Shown here: piece after piece, positions 35,969 through 44,651 of the stretch | Numbering within the stretch: position 1 is the first letter of the stretch | Layout of the letters: each line of letters starts with the position of its first letter | Assembly (NCBI RefSeq): GCF_000250635.1 | Contig: NC_016940.1 | Coordinates: 2,466,001-2,530,000 of the forward strand | DNA from: Saprospira grandis str. Lewin | GTDB taxonomy: Bacteria > Bacteroidota > Bacteroidia > Chitinophagales > Saprospiraceae | DNA: 64,000 nucleotides | Reading direction: 5' to 3' | Program-made: the position numbers and the translations under genes | The notes under the pieces: generated by a model | What the model was told of the DNA's origin: nothing | The model's database searches: none | What the model saw: the letters and a program-made list of their open reading frames with translations, nothing else

Positions 35969-36065
35969 ATGGCTCGCTGCGCTCGCAGGCGGCTTCGCCG
36001 CCTATTAAGGACCAAAAAGGACATAAAATAGCCGAATAAAGGCCTTAAACTATGCGCTAGTTCTT

Positions 36066-36073
36066 TAACTTTG
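36066..36073 (+). promoter_or_regulatory. Possible -7 box
   Basis: TAACTTTG is a perfect TAnnTTTG, 39 bases before the lipoprotein gene start. The -33 region is not convincing. Confidence 0.4.
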
Positions 36074-36112
36074 CGGGCAGTTTGATGTTAAAATCAAAAA
36101 ATAAACGATCCG

Positions 36113-36865
36113 ATGAAAAATATGTCTAAAATATGGGCCTTCGGGAGCCTGTCGCTCAGCTTTTTATTAACGGCCTGCTTTGCTATCGAAAATGGCCAAG
36201 GCTTTCAGAAAATTGCCCCCGGCGGCTGGCGGGCGGTCTTTATGTTTGGAGAAGGAGAAGATGCCGAGCGAGTGCCCGTCCTCTTTAAATCTATTAGCAG
36301 CCAAGAGGTGGATAAACCCCGCCTGCTTTTCTATAATGGAGAGGATAGCGTCTATGCCGATAGCCTCCGTTTTTGGGGCGATACCCTCTTTGTGCACTTC
36401 AAAGAAACCGAAAACTACCTCCGCCTTATTCGAGAAGTAGACCTGATGGAAGGCAATTATATGGTGAAAGGCGCCGCCGCCAAAGGCGAGGACCTCCCGA
36501 TTAAGCTCTATGCTAAGTTTAGCCGCCCACATCGCTTTAAGGATCTGCATATGGAACCCGCACATGATATCAATGGAAATTGGGCCTTAGATATTTTGGA
36601 CCAAGAAGAAAACTTGATTCCCGGACAACTTAAGTTGCGGACAGATAAAAATACAGTCTATGCCGAGCTCAAATCAGGCATTAGCAAAAGCCCCATCCAC
36701 TTAGAAGGTACGGTCCAAAAGGACCAAATTAGACTTTCTGCTTTTACAGGCAAGGAACTGGTCTATATTTCGGCAGACCTTAGAGATGCCAATACCCTCG
36801 GCCGAGCTAAAATTCGCTATAATCAGCTAGAGTATGCCTGCTCTGCCAAAAAAATGAATCAATAA
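36113..36865 (+). CDS. Lipoprotein of unknown function (250 aa)
   Basis: The signal peptide ends in lipobox LLTAC (Cys-22 or so). The mature part is beta-rich: GGWRAVFMFGEGEDAERVPV, KPRLLFYNGEDSVYADSL, then INGNWALDILDQEENLIPGQ and a second set of strands. Its layout resembles the N-terminal beta domain found before thioredoxin domains in Bacteroidota TlpA-like proteins, but there is no thioredoxin CxxC. It overlaps the next gene by one base (TAATG), so the two are translationally coupled. Confidence 0.85.
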   Translation: MKNMSKIWAFGSLSLSFLLTACFAIENGQGFQKIAPGGWRAVFMFGEGEDAERVPVLFKSISSQEVDKPRLLFYNGEDSVYADSLRFWGDTLFVHFKETENYLRLIREVDLMEGNYMVKGAAAKGEDLPIKLYAKFSRPHRFKDLHMEPAHDINGNWALDILDQEENLIPGQLKLRTDKNTVYAELKSGISKSPIHLEGTVQKDQIRLSAFTGKELVYISADLRDANTLGRAKIRYNQLEYACSAKKMNQ

Positions 36866-37479
36866 TGTTGTTATTTGCCTTATTAGCCAGTTTGCTTTTG
36901 GTTGGTTTGGGGAGCTATTTTTTGCTGGCCCACTGGAACAAAAGACAAGAAAAGGCCATGCAAATACAATGGCAGTTTCTGCTCGACGAATATGCTCTCC
37001 AAAGCCTAAGCGCAGAAGAAGACGAGGCCTTTTTTCGCCTAGCCGCCAAAGGGAAATTGGCCGGCTTTCCGCTCTATATGGAACAGTATAGCCGCAGCAG
37101 CAATAAAGCCGATAGCTATCAGTTTTTTGCCGAGCTGAGTCTCCCCAAAAATAGTCCGAAAACTTATTTGGGCCAAGAAACCCTGCTCAGCCAAATTCAA
37201 GCAGAACTAGGCTGGATAGATATCCAAATAGGAGAGGCCAAACTAGATGATAACTTCTTGCTCCGCTCAGAAAATGAGGCTTTTGTCCATCAGCTACTCA
37301 ATGAAGAACTCATTCATAAATTGCTGCGCCTAGAACGCCAATGGAAAGGGCATTTTGAATGGGAGGCCAATACTCTCCGATTTGAAGCCTCTGCCATTTT
37401 GCTAGATGCAGAGGACCTGAAATGGGCCAAAGCGATGCTCAACCTCCTAGCTCTATTGGCCCAAAAAACAATTAAATAG
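36865..37479 (+). CDS. Membrane-anchored protein of unknown function (204 aa)
   Basis: One N-terminal membrane helix (LLFALLASLLLVGLGSYFLLA) is followed by a soluble alpha/beta domain of about 180 residues with no motif I can name. The start codon overlaps the stop of the lipoprotein gene, so the pair is probably functionally linked. The 200 bases after it hold no gene. Confidence 0.82.
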   Translation: MLLFALLASLLLVGLGSYFLLAHWNKRQEKAMQIQWQFLLDEYALQSLSAEEDEAFFRLAAKGKLAGFPLYMEQYSRSSNKADSYQFFAELSLPKNSPKTYLGQETLLSQIQAELGWIDIQIGEAKLDDNFLLRSENEAFVHQLLNEELIHKLLRLERQWKGHFEWEANTLRFEASAILLDAEDLKWAKAMLNLLALLAQKTIK

Positions 37480-37680
37480 TAGAAAACCACCTTTTTGTCG
37501 AATATAAAGGAATTATCTATTGACTAAAGGGAAAGCTTAAGGCCGTGGCAATATTTTTGAAGAAAATGTTAAGAAAATTGCCTATCTACTAAGCAATTAA
37601 GAATAATTCTACGTTCTAGTAGTATACCTATAACTAGAGGCTTTATTTTTTATACCTTAGCTGCTCAACGCCCTACACCT

Positions 37681-38625
37681 ATGAAGTACATATATGGACC
37701 TTTTGTCCTCCTCTTGTTCTGTCTGTATAGCTGCCAGCCAGAAATGAAAGATGCAGCAGCACTTAGCCAAATTCCTACCGAAAAGGAGTTGGTAGAACGC
37801 CCAGTTTTATCGCCTACCCCTATGGCCGATAGTATCTCGCTTCGTTTAGAAATGAAGGAGCACTCTATTGAAATTGCCATGAAGGAGGAAGAGTTGGGCC
37901 AAAAGGAATTATCGGCAGAGCGCTTGGCCGCTTTGCGGGCGTGGTGGGAGCAACTGCCCGAAAATGTGCAGCAGCAAATCCAAAGAAAAGAGGTGGAGCT
38001 CGAGCTGGTCACGCAGCTAAGCTCTACCGATGAGGCCAAAATGCAGCCCGAACAAACGGACCCTCAAATTGAGCAAACTGGAGAAGCCCTAGAAGAAATT
38101 ATTGGCAGTAGCCCAGAAATGACGTTTAGAGTGAATACCACTTTACTCAATAAAACAGCAGAACTAGCCAGTACAGAAGGCTCTACTTCTATCCATATCC
38201 TGAAAAAGGTATCTGCTGATTTGAAGAGTTTTGACCAAGAGGTGCATTTGACTACGGCCAGCATTCGCCAAGCTAATTTGCAAACGATGCAGCAATGGTG
38301 GATGAACCTGCCCGAAGATATACAACTTAAAATCCAACAAGGCGAGTTGCGGATCGATCTCAGTGCGGTGGCTTTGGACCGAGGCATTGAGTCGGCAGAG
38401 CTCCTCGGCGAAAAGTCACATCAGCAGGCGCTGTTGATGGGTGATTTGCTGCAACAAATTGTGGGTTTTTATCGCCAAGATGGAAAAAATTATCCCTTGG
38501 GCCGCATTCGCACTCAAGCGCTCATTGAGCCTTATCAAGAAGAGATGAAGCTAGACGAAAAAGTGAATACTTTGATTCGCATACAGTTGCGCCCAGCCAA
38601 TGAATTACCCGCTGGTCCAATTTAA
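37681..38625 (+). CDS. Lipoprotein with an internally duplicated Trp-Trp motif (314 aa)
   Basis: The signal peptide ends with lipobox LYSC (Cys-19). The mature part contains two similar units: ALRAWWEQLPENVQQQIQ near residue 80 and TMQQWWMNLPEDIQLKIQQ near residue 200. Each is followed by a beta-like strand (ELELV, RIDLS) and an acidic helix. I do not recognise the family. It is transcribed alone and ends in a strong terminator at 38646. Confidence 0.83.
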   Translation: MKYIYGPFVLLLFCLYSCQPEMKDAAALSQIPTEKELVERPVLSPTPMADSISLRLEMKEHSIEIAMKEEELGQKELSAERLAALRAWWEQLPENVQQQIQRKEVELELVTQLSSTDEAKMQPEQTDPQIEQTGEALEEIIGSSPEMTFRVNTTLLNKTAELASTEGSTSIHILKKVSADLKSFDQEVHLTTASIRQANLQTMQQWWMNLPEDIQLKIQQGELRIDLSAVALDRGIESAELLGEKSHQQALLMGDLLQQIVGFYRQDGKNYPLGRIRTQALIEPYQEEMKLDEKVNTLIRIQLRPANELPAGPI

Positions 38626-38645
38626 ACGCCTAGCCGCATTAACGC

Positions 38646-38682
38646 AAAGCGAGCTCAGCCATTTGGCTGAGCTCGCTTTTTT
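38646..38682. terminator. Rho-independent terminator
   Basis: The stem AAAGCGAGCTCAGCC / GGCTGAGCTCGCTTT with a 4-base loop is followed by a T-run. The A-run on the left lets it work weakly for the converging minus-strand SET gene as well. Confidence 0.9.
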
Positions 38683-38685
38683 CTT

Positions 38686-38801
38686 GGCCTAGCGCTGTGG
38701 AGCAGTGCGGCGCAGCCGCAGACCAAAGCCCGAAGGGCTGCAGGGCCGAGCGAGCAGCGAGCTGCGCAACATAGCGCAGCAGCTTTAGCTGCTGAGGCCC
38801 C
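38686..38801 (-). repeat. GC-rich three-hairpin repeat, copy 14
   Basis: Minus-strand reading: TTTGGGGCCT, hairpin CAGCAGCT-AA-AGCTGCTG, GCTATGTTGCGCAGCTCGC, TGCTCGCTCGGCCC, hairpin AGCCC-TTC-GGGCT, GGTCTG, GCGGCTGCGCCGC and CACAGCGCTAGGCC. Confidence 0.9.
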
Positions 38802-38815
38802 AAATCTTTAATAAA

Positions 38816-39202
38816 TTACTTCGCCTCGAACCAAAGGGGGCTATCATCAAAGCGTTGGCCATTATAATTGAAGCAAATCTCTTGACCAGGCTCAATGTCC
38901 TCGCCCGCATAAACATCAATAGATTGGCCATCTTTATTCATCTGATAATAGGCATTGGGCTGATAGGAATGGTTGTACAAAGAGCCGTAGCCCAGGGCAA
39001 TAGCGGCCTGTTTGCCCTCTTTATCCCACAAAAAATAGTAATCGTGCAAAAAGGTCTGATGAATCTTTTCTCGATCTTCATTAGAGAGGACCAGCACGGG
39101 GCAGATCTCGATCAGGGTGTCTTTGGGAATATAATCGGCGGTAAAAATGCCGCGGCCCCCCTTGGGGCTATCCTTAAAATAGATAAAGTCTAATCGTTGC
39201 AT
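38816..39202 (-). CDS. SET-domain protein (putative protein lysine methyltransferase)
   Basis: A 128-residue single SET domain. KGGRGIFTADYIPKDTLIE is the N-terminal SAM-binding GxG region, GYGSLYNHSYQPNAYY carries the NHS motif, and GEDIEPGQEICFNY gives the catalytic Tyr. It should transfer methyl from SAM to a Lys of a protein. It starts one base after the stop of the LolE-type permease and sits in an operon with rbfA, so a ribosomal or translation-factor substrate is possible. That link is inference. Confidence 0.9.
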   Translation of the reverse strand: MQRLDFIYFKDSPKGGRGIFTADYIPKDTLIEICPVLVLSNEDREKIHQTFLHDYYFLWDKEGKQAAIALGYGSLYNHSYQPNAYYQMNKDGQSIDVYAGEDIEPGQEICFNYNGQRFDDSPLWFEAK

Positions 39203-39203
39203 C

Positions 39204-40454
39204 TTAATCGGCTTGATTTGGTCCAGAACTAATGCGACTTGCTCGTAAGGCGGGCAAATAAGCGGCCCCAGTTCCTATAGTTAAAACGGTAATAATGACA
39301 ATCAGAAAGTCGCTTAGGCGCATGCTCACGGGATAAGATTGGACCACAAAGTTGCTGCCGGCCCCTTCTAAGGCCACCAAGCCAAATTCCTGCTGCAAAA
39401 GGCAAAGCAAAACGGCCATTAGGCAGCCGCCAAAGAGGCCAAAGGCAGAGAGCAAAAAGCCCTCGGCCAAAAAGATGTTGCGCAAAAGCGATTTTTGGGC
39501 GCCCATGGCTTGCAGATGGGCAATATCGGCCTTTTTTTCTAGGACCAGCATCCAGAGCGCACCCACCATATTGAAGGCCACCAAAAGCAGGGTGAAGGCA
39601 AAGATCAGAAAGCCCACCCATTTTTCCATATTGGTAATTTTATAAAAGGCCTCATCTTGTTGGTAGCGGTTTTGGACCTTAAAGTTGGGGCCCATAATTT
39701 CCTGAACAGCAGCTTGAACGCTTTGCTCATTGGCGCCAGGCCGCAGGCGCAGCTCCAAAGCCGAGATTTCTCCCGCCTTATAAGCCAATACATCTTGGAC
39801 AAAAGCCAGGGGCAAAATGGCCATATTATCATAGTCAATTTGCCGAACCGCATAAATGGCCCCCGGATAAAAGTTCCGCTTGCGAAAAGGCTCTCCCGTG
39901 GTGGCCGTATACTTTTTTAGCTCTCTTTTGGGCATAAAAATTTTTACCGGCCGATCGCGTAGGGCCCGCAGCCCTAAGGTATGCTCCAAAGTAGCGCCGA
40001 GCAAGCCCACCGGCTGGCTATCATCGGCAAAGTCTTTGGGCAAAGGCCGCTTGCCTCGCTCAATGCAGGTATCCAAGCTCAAGACCTCCCAAAAACTAGG
40101 GTCTACACCTTTTAGACTGCCCAAATTTTGCCGGCCCTCATACTCAAAAAGGGCAATTTCTTCTAAGGTTTGGCTGAGGGCCAAAATGTCGGGATGATCT
40201 TGCAAACGCAAAATTTGCTCTTCTTCTGGAGAAAAAACTTTGCCCTCTATAGGCGAGACCAAAAGCTCCGGTTTGAAGCTATTCATCAGGCTTTGGAGCA
40301 ATTCCTCAAAGCCATTAAAGACCGACATAATGACCAATAGGGCCATACTCCCTAGGCCAATCCCGAAAACCGAGATGGCAGAGATCAAATGAATGGCATT
40401 GGTCGATTTCTTAGAAAAAATATAGCGCAGGGCAATCCAAAAGGCTAAACGCAT
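39204..40454 (-). CDS. LolC/LolE-type lipoprotein-releasing ABC permease
   Basis: 416 residues, the classic LolC/LolE length. The N-terminus RLAFWIALRYIFSKKSTNAI is followed by membrane segment 1 (ISVFGIGLGSMALLVIMSVFNGFEE). A periplasmic domain of about 215 residues comes next, then three helices (VGFLIFAFTLLLVAFNMVGA, LLSAFGLFGGCLMAVLLCLL, FLIVIITVLTIGTGAAYLP) and a P-A-L-R-A tail. It releases lipoproteins from the inner membrane with a LolD-type ATPase, which is not in the window. The gene lies between rbfA (12 bases upstream) and the SET gene. Confidence 0.92.
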   Translation of the reverse strand: MRLAFWIALRYIFSKKSTNAIHLISAISVFGIGLGSMALLVIMSVFNGFEELLQSLMNSFKPELLVSPIEGKVFSPEEEQILRLQDHPDILALSQTLEEIALFEYEGRQNLGSLKGVDPSFWEVLSLDTCIERGKRPLPKDFADDSQPVGLLGATLEHTLGLRALRDRPVKIFMPKRELKKYTATTGEPFRKRNFYPGAIYAVRQIDYDNMAILPLAFVQDVLAYKAGEISALELRLRPGANEQSVQAAVQEIMGPNFKVQNRYQQDEAFYKITNMEKWVGFLIFAFTLLLVAFNMVGALWMLVLEKKADIAHLQAMGAQKSLLRNIFLAEGFLLSAFGLFGGCLMAVLLCLLQQEFGLVALEGAGSNFVVQSYPVSMRLSDFLIVIITVLTIGTGAAYLPALRASRISSGPNQAD

Positions 40455-40466
40455 AAGTTGGGGGAT

Positions 40467-40874
40467 TTAGTCCTCTTCACGGTCCTGCTGCGCCTCTTTC
40501 ATCGAGCGCATCGTATTCTTTTCTCCATTGATTTTCTGAAAGAGCTTATCGATCTCTTCCACCTGGTCCAAGGTGTCATCAATAAAAAACTTGAGGCGAG
40601 GAATGCGACGCACCTGCTTGCGAATGCGCTTGCCCAATTCGGTCCGCAAACGTACCAAATTTTCCCACATTTCCTTAATGACTTCCTGCTTGTATACGCT
40701 ATTATAGACGCTGAGATAAATATAAGCAATCCCCATATCAGAGCTCATGCGCACTCGGGTAACGGTCACCAAAGCATCGCCATAAATGAGGCGGCCTTCA
40801 TTTTGGAGGACCACAGAAAATTCTCTTTGAATCATAGCAGCTACTTGCCGCTGCTTTATCGTTTGCTGTTCCAT
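40467..40874 (-). CDS. rbfA: Ribosome-binding factor A
   Basis: 135 residues of type II KH fold. It has the RbfA features RQVAAMIQREFSVVL, VTVTRVRMSSDMGIAYIYLS, RTELGKRIRKQVRRIPRLKF and FIDDTLDQVEEIDKLF. RbfA binds the 30S subunit and helps mature the 5' end of 16S rRNA, especially in the cold. First gene of the minus-strand rbfA-lolE-SET operon. Confidence 0.95.
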   Translation of the reverse strand: MEQQTIKQRQVAAMIQREFSVVLQNEGRLIYGDALVTVTRVRMSSDMGIAYIYLSVYNSVYKQEVIKEMWENLVRLRTELGKRIRKQVRRIPRLKFFIDDTLDQVEEIDKLFQKINGEKNTMRSMKEAQQDREED

Positions 40875-40900
40875 TTCTATTATTATTTTATGCTGATTTT

Positions 40901-41035
40901 GGGGCCTGCGGCCAGTTCGGCCTTTGGCCTCCCTTGGCCGCCGCTATGTTGTCGGGGCTCGCAGGTCTGCTCGGCCCTGCGGCGGCTTTGCCGCCTTGGT
41001 CTGGCCTAACGGCCACCCCTACACAGCGCTAGGCC
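40901..41035 (+). repeat. GC-rich three-hairpin repeat, copy 15
   Basis: TTTTGGGGCC, hairpin GGCCAGTTCGGCC-TTT-GGCC.., GCCGCCGCTATGTTGTCGG, GGCTCGCAGGTCTGCTCGG, hairpin GGCGGC-TTT-GCCGCC, GGTCTGG, CCTAACGG and ACACAGCGCTAGGCC. It lies upstream of rbfA. Confidence 0.9.
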
Positions 41036-41130
41036 AATAAACGCCTAGCCAATGGGCCAAACGCAAAGGTAAAAAAGAGCGGGCAGCTTTTTTAATTTTA
41101 TCGTTCAGAAGCTTAAAGCCCCAAATTCCC

Positions 41131-42156
41131 TTAATACTGACGAGCATTTTTAAGGCAGCATTGTTTGTACTTTTTGCCACTGCCGCAGGGACAAGGGCTG
41201 TTGCGGCCCAGTTTGCGCCCATTATAGCCAATCATGGCTTGGGCCGCTAGGCGAAAATGCTGTTTGGTATCTTGTTGGAAAATCTTTTGCATCAGCTCGT
41301 AAAGCTCGGGCTCTCTTTTTTGCATAACTTCGGGCCGCTCAAAGAAGTATTCGCTGGCCACGGCAAAAAATTCCACCTTATTAGTGGCCCCATAGGGATT
41401 CATATTCGATTTGCCCGCCTTGATGTTCTCAATTTCTTTGTGCATGACCTCTAGCCAAGGCTCCAAATATTGATTTTGTAAAAAGACCTCGGGCACCCCA
41501 TCGTAGTTGCCATCGGCGGCATCTAGCAAATGAGCAAACTCATGAATGCCCACATTGAGCTTATCGCCAGAATTTTGGAAGCCAGAAATTAGGGCCGGTT
41601 TAGAGAGAATCATCATGCCCTGCATCACACCCGTGCCCACCATGCCCCAAACGGAGCGGCCATGGCCTTCGGTGCGAAAATTTTTATCAAAAGCGCCGGG
41701 ATAAATAAGGATTTCGCCTAAGTTTTCATACTCCCAATCGGGAAAACTAAAAACGGGAATTTCGGCGCTGGCGGCAGCTAAGACCAAGGTGAGGTCATCC
41801 ACCTCAGTTTTGACGCCCGTCACTCGGGTTTCATGCAAAAAGATTTGGATTTCGGTTTCAAAGCGTCTTTTATCTACTTCAGAAAGGGCGCGATAAAAGG
41901 CCACATACTCCTCTAAAATCTCCCGCCATTTTTCGGGGAAAGGCGTGTTTTCTAGCTTTTGCCGTTCTCTGTATTTTTTGGTCAGAATGCTATATATATT
42001 ATAGCTGACGACAAAGTTGGTCAGTATGAGTATAATTAAGATCTCGGGAGTAACGGCGCTAACAAAGGTAAATAGATGAAAGGTCGCGCTAATAATGAGC
42101 ACAATAGCTAGGGATAGCAGTTGATTGATACGGACTTTTTTGGCGGAGAGTAGCAT
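41131..42156 (-). CDS. MtfA-like zinc peptidase (M90) fused to a SEC-C metal-binding motif
   Basis: 341 residues from the ATG at 42156. Two N-terminal membrane helices (LLSLAIVLIISATFHLFTFV, IILILTNFVVSYNIYSI) precede the MtfA-type peptidase domain. Its active-site sequence is VGIHEFAHLLDAADGNYDG (HExxH with the family's downstream Asp). The C-terminus carries GRNSPCPCGSGKKYKQCC, a SEC-C zinc-binding motif as found in SecA. E. coli MtfA is a soluble protein of about 265 residues that lacks both the membrane helices and SEC-C, so this is a fused, membrane-bound variant. The acyltransferase gene is divergent, with 89 bases between the starts. Confidence 0.92.
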   Translation of the reverse strand: MLLSAKKVRINQLLSLAIVLIISATFHLFTFVSAVTPEILIILILTNFVVSYNIYSILTKKYRERQKLENTPFPEKWREILEEYVAFYRALSEVDKRRFETEIQIFLHETRVTGVKTEVDDLTLVLAAASAEIPVFSFPDWEYENLGEILIYPGAFDKNFRTEGHGRSVWGMVGTGVMQGMMILSKPALISGFQNSGDKLNVGIHEFAHLLDAADGNYDGVPEVFLQNQYLEPWLEVMHKEIENIKAGKSNMNPYGATNKVEFFAVASEYFFERPEVMQKREPELYELMQKIFQQDTKQHFRLAAQAMIGYNGRKLGRNSPCPCGSGKKYKQCCLKNARQY

Positions 42157-42219
42157 AGGCAAATCTAAGATGAAGCTTGGAGTTTGGCTTGAAAATACCG
42201 CTTTTAGCTTAAAAACTGC

Positions 42220-42227
42220 TAGTTTTG
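42220..42227 (+). promoter_or_regulatory. Possible -7 box of the acyltransferase gene
   Basis: TAGTTTTG fits TAnnTTTG, 18 bases before the ATG at 42246. The -33 position has CTTTTA rather than TTTG. Confidence 0.35.
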
Positions 42228-42245
42228 CCCTCCAATATCTAGTTT

Positions 42246-43532
42246 ATGATTTATACCGTATTGCGCCAGTTTGTTCGCTTATTGCTCTTTGGTTTTTTTC
42301 GCCGTATGTATTGGCGACAAAAGCAGAGTTTGCCTAAAAATGGGCCCTTATTGATTATTGTCAATCATTCGACTGCTTTTACGGAAATGCTCATTTTGGG
42401 GGCATTTCTGCCCCGCTCTATTTATTATTGGGCCAGGGCGTCGGTTTTTACTAATCCTTGGGCCCGTTGGTTTTATCGGCAAATTCACATTTTGCCCATC
42501 ATGCGGGCCGAGGAAGGGCTGCGGAAGTTGGACCAAAATGCCTCGACTATGCAGCAATCGCAAGCTTATCTAAAAGAGGGCTTGGCGGTGGTCATTGCGC
42601 CAGAGGGAAATTGCGTGATGGAAAAGCGTTTGCGGCATTTTCGGACGGGCACGGCACGTTTGGCGCTCTCTACTTTGGAGCAATTGCCAGCGGGCCAAGA
42701 TTTGCAAGTTTTGCCCATTGGGGTCAACTTTAGCCATCATAAAAATTGGCGGGCGGAGGTCAAAATTAGCATTGGCGAGCGCTTTTCGGTCCGAGATTTT
42801 GACGAAGATTACCAAAAAGACCCACAAAGAGGGGCCAAGTTATTGACCTACGCCATGCGGGAAGCCTTGGCCAAAGAAGTCATTTGGATAGAGCGAGAAG
42901 AGGATGAAGAACTGGCCGAATACCTCTACAGTTTTGCCCGTCAGGGCCAGGGCCAAGCCACTGGCTTCCTACAGGCCGATGCGGGAGCCTTAGGCGAAGA
43001 TCAGCGCTTAACCGAGCAGCTCAATGCCTTGGAGGAAGAGAAAAAAGCGCAGCATTTGGCCGCTTGTCGAGATTATTTTGGGACTTTGGCCGAGCATAAA
43101 TTGCCCTTGGCCATTTTTCAGCCAAACCCAATTTCGCCTGTTTTATTTATTTTGTTTTTGCCGCTCTATTTGGCGGGTTGGCTACTTTCTTGGCCCTTAT
43201 TTACGGCTATTCGGGCCTTGAGGGCGCATTTTATCCGCTCGCCTAAAAGTCAGCATTTTTGGGGCCCTATGGCCATGGCCTTTGCCCTAATTTGTTGGCT
43301 GCCTTACAGCTTAATTTGGAGTATTTTGGGCTTGATTTACTTTGGTGGCTTGGGTTTGCTTTTGCCCGTATTGGTCCTTTGCCTCAGCTTATTTTATGTT
43401 CGGATGCGAGATGCGGCCCTTTTATTTTTGGCCAAACTGCGTTGGATGAAATTGGGCGCTAGCCAAAAAGAAAGCCTGCAAGAGCGAGGAAAATCGCTAT
43501 TGCAGGCCTTGCGTCAAGATTTTGATCTTTAG
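42246..43532 (+). CDS. PlsC-family acyltransferase with C-terminal membrane helices
   Basis: 428 residues. The glycerolphosphate acyltransferase block contains IIVNHSTAFTEM, the position of the H-x4/5-D catalytic motif with Glu in place of Asp. VIAPEGNCVMEKRLRHFRTG, the substrate-binding EGxxx block, is also present, as is PIGVNFSH. The C-terminal 150 residues hold about three to four membrane helices (FILFLPLYLAGWLLSW, AFALICWLPYSLIW, LLLPVLVLCLSLFYV). It likely acylates a (lyso)phospholipid or an aminolipid precursor. It converges on and overlaps the HD gene by 4 bases. Confidence 0.88.
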   Translation: MIYTVLRQFVRLLLFGFFRRMYWRQKQSLPKNGPLLIIVNHSTAFTEMLILGAFLPRSIYYWARASVFTNPWARWFYRQIHILPIMRAEEGLRKLDQNASTMQQSQAYLKEGLAVVIAPEGNCVMEKRLRHFRTGTARLALSTLEQLPAGQDLQVLPIGVNFSHHKNWRAEVKISIGERFSVRDFDEDYQKDPQRGAKLLTYAMREALAKEVIWIEREEDEELAEYLYSFARQGQGQATGFLQADAGALGEDQRLTEQLNALEEEKKAQHLAACRDYFGTLAEHKLPLAIFQPNPISPVLFILFLPLYLAGWLLSWPLFTAIRALRAHFIRSPKSQHFWGPMAMAFALICWLPYSLIWSILGLIYFGGLGLLLPVLVLCLSLFYVRMRDAALLFLAKLRWMKLGASQKESLQERGKSLLQALRQDFDL

Positions 43533-44155
43533 AACTGAAAAGTATCAATATCCTTCACTTTATTTTCGAACCAGGCAATGGGCTGTTGGGTCTTGTTGCC
43601 CGTCCAAGTATCACATTTAAAGAAGTTATAGAAGAGCTGTTTATTTTCTGGCCCAAGCTGCTTAAAAGTTTGGGCCAGTTTATTTTCTGCCTCCTCCTTG
43701 CGGCCTTTTTGCCAAAATTTCCAAGCATAATAGGCTTCATCATGCAGGGCAATCAGTTGCAAAAGCCGCTCATCGCTCAAGTAATTTTTGGCAAAGCGCT
43801 TAGCAATTGCCGCATGATGCTTAGACCAATCTCTTCTGGGGCGCTGGCTTTCCTCCAAATACTTAAAGGTATCGTGAATAATAGCCACCAAACGAAGATC
43901 TTGGCGCACATCGGCCGAAAAATTCACGGCATTAATATTGGCCAAAACATCTTGGATATGAAAAAGAATTTGCCCCTCGGGATGGCCAGGTCGAGGCTTA
44001 CCCCAAAAGGCACCACGCAGCCAAGCCGGATCCATCAAGAGAATCTGCTCTAGCTTGGTTTCGGGTTGAATATAATGCTCCAAAACCGCCCGCTGTCGGT
44101 TAACCGTTAGCGGAACATGAATAGGCCTGGGCGCTTGATAGTTGAGGTTAAACAT
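43529..44155 (-). CDS. HD-domain phosphohydrolase-like protein
   Basis: 208 residues. The HD-superfamily metal residues are visible in order: His in ILFHIQDVLANI, the His-Asp pair in LVAIIHDTFKYLE, His-His in WSKHHAAIAKRF and His-Asp in LIALHDEAYY. The C-terminus is helical and charged. Such small HD proteins hydrolyse nucleotides or phosphoesters; the substrate cannot be told from the sequence. It converges with the acyltransferase gene. Confidence 0.85.
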   Translation of the reverse strand: MFNLNYQAPRPIHVPLTVNRQRAVLEHYIQPETKLEQILLMDPAWLRGAFWGKPRPGHPEGQILFHIQDVLANINAVNFSADVRQDLRLVAIIHDTFKYLEESQRPRRDWSKHHAAIAKRFAKNYLSDERLLQLIALHDEAYYAWKFWQKGRKEEAENKLAQTFKQLGPENKQLFYNFFKCDTWTGNKTQQPIAWFENKVKDIDTFQF

Positions 44156-44353
44156 AAAATTAGGGCGTAAAACTGCTTTTTAGCTAAAAAATAAGGCCCA
44201 ATAAGGGGCCAATGCTGTCTCTATTTAGACCAAATATCTTACCAAAAGTTAAGTTTTCTTTAGTAAATTAAACGATCGTACAAAGTCTTTTAGTATAGAC
44301 GAAAACAGGGGGCTCTAGGTTCGATAAAGCCTGTTTATTCCTTATTTTTATTT

Positions 44354-44494
44354 GGGGCTGCCCCGCCCTGCGGGCGGGTCGGGCTGTGCCGGGCTCGCAG
44401 CTCTGCTCGGCCCATCGCTTTTTTCGCTTCGCTCAAAAAGCTCGGTCTGGCCTTCGGCCACCCTTTCCATCCCTCAGCCGCGGGCCTTCGGCCC
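44354..44494 (+). repeat. GC-rich three-hairpin repeat, copy 16 (CCATCCC subtype)
   Basis: TTTGGGGCTGCCCC, GCCC-TGC-GGGC, GGTCGGGCTGTGCCGGGCTC, GCAGCTCTGCTCGGCCC, a long hairpin with CGCTTTTTTCGC..AAAAAGC, GGTCTGG, GGCC-TTC-GGCC and CCATCCCTCAGCC. Confidence 0.9.
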
Positions 44495-44545
44495 TTTGTA
44501 GCGCCAAAAATTGGTCAGTATACGATAACAAAATTTTGACAATTA

Positions 44546-44576
44546 GTTGATTACCCAATAAAAATGCCTATATTAG
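44546..44576 (+). promoter_or_regulatory. Possible promoter of the M19 peptidase gene
   Basis: GTTG (44546-44549), 19 bases, then TATATTAG (44569-44576), one mismatch to each box of TTTG-N19-TAnnTTTG. It lies 76 bases before the start codon. Confidence 0.4.
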
Positions 44577-44651
44577 AAACAACTAGTAGGGCCAAAAGCA
44601 CTACTTTTTTTTATACAATTTTATAAATTAAATAAACGTACAATCAAAAAA

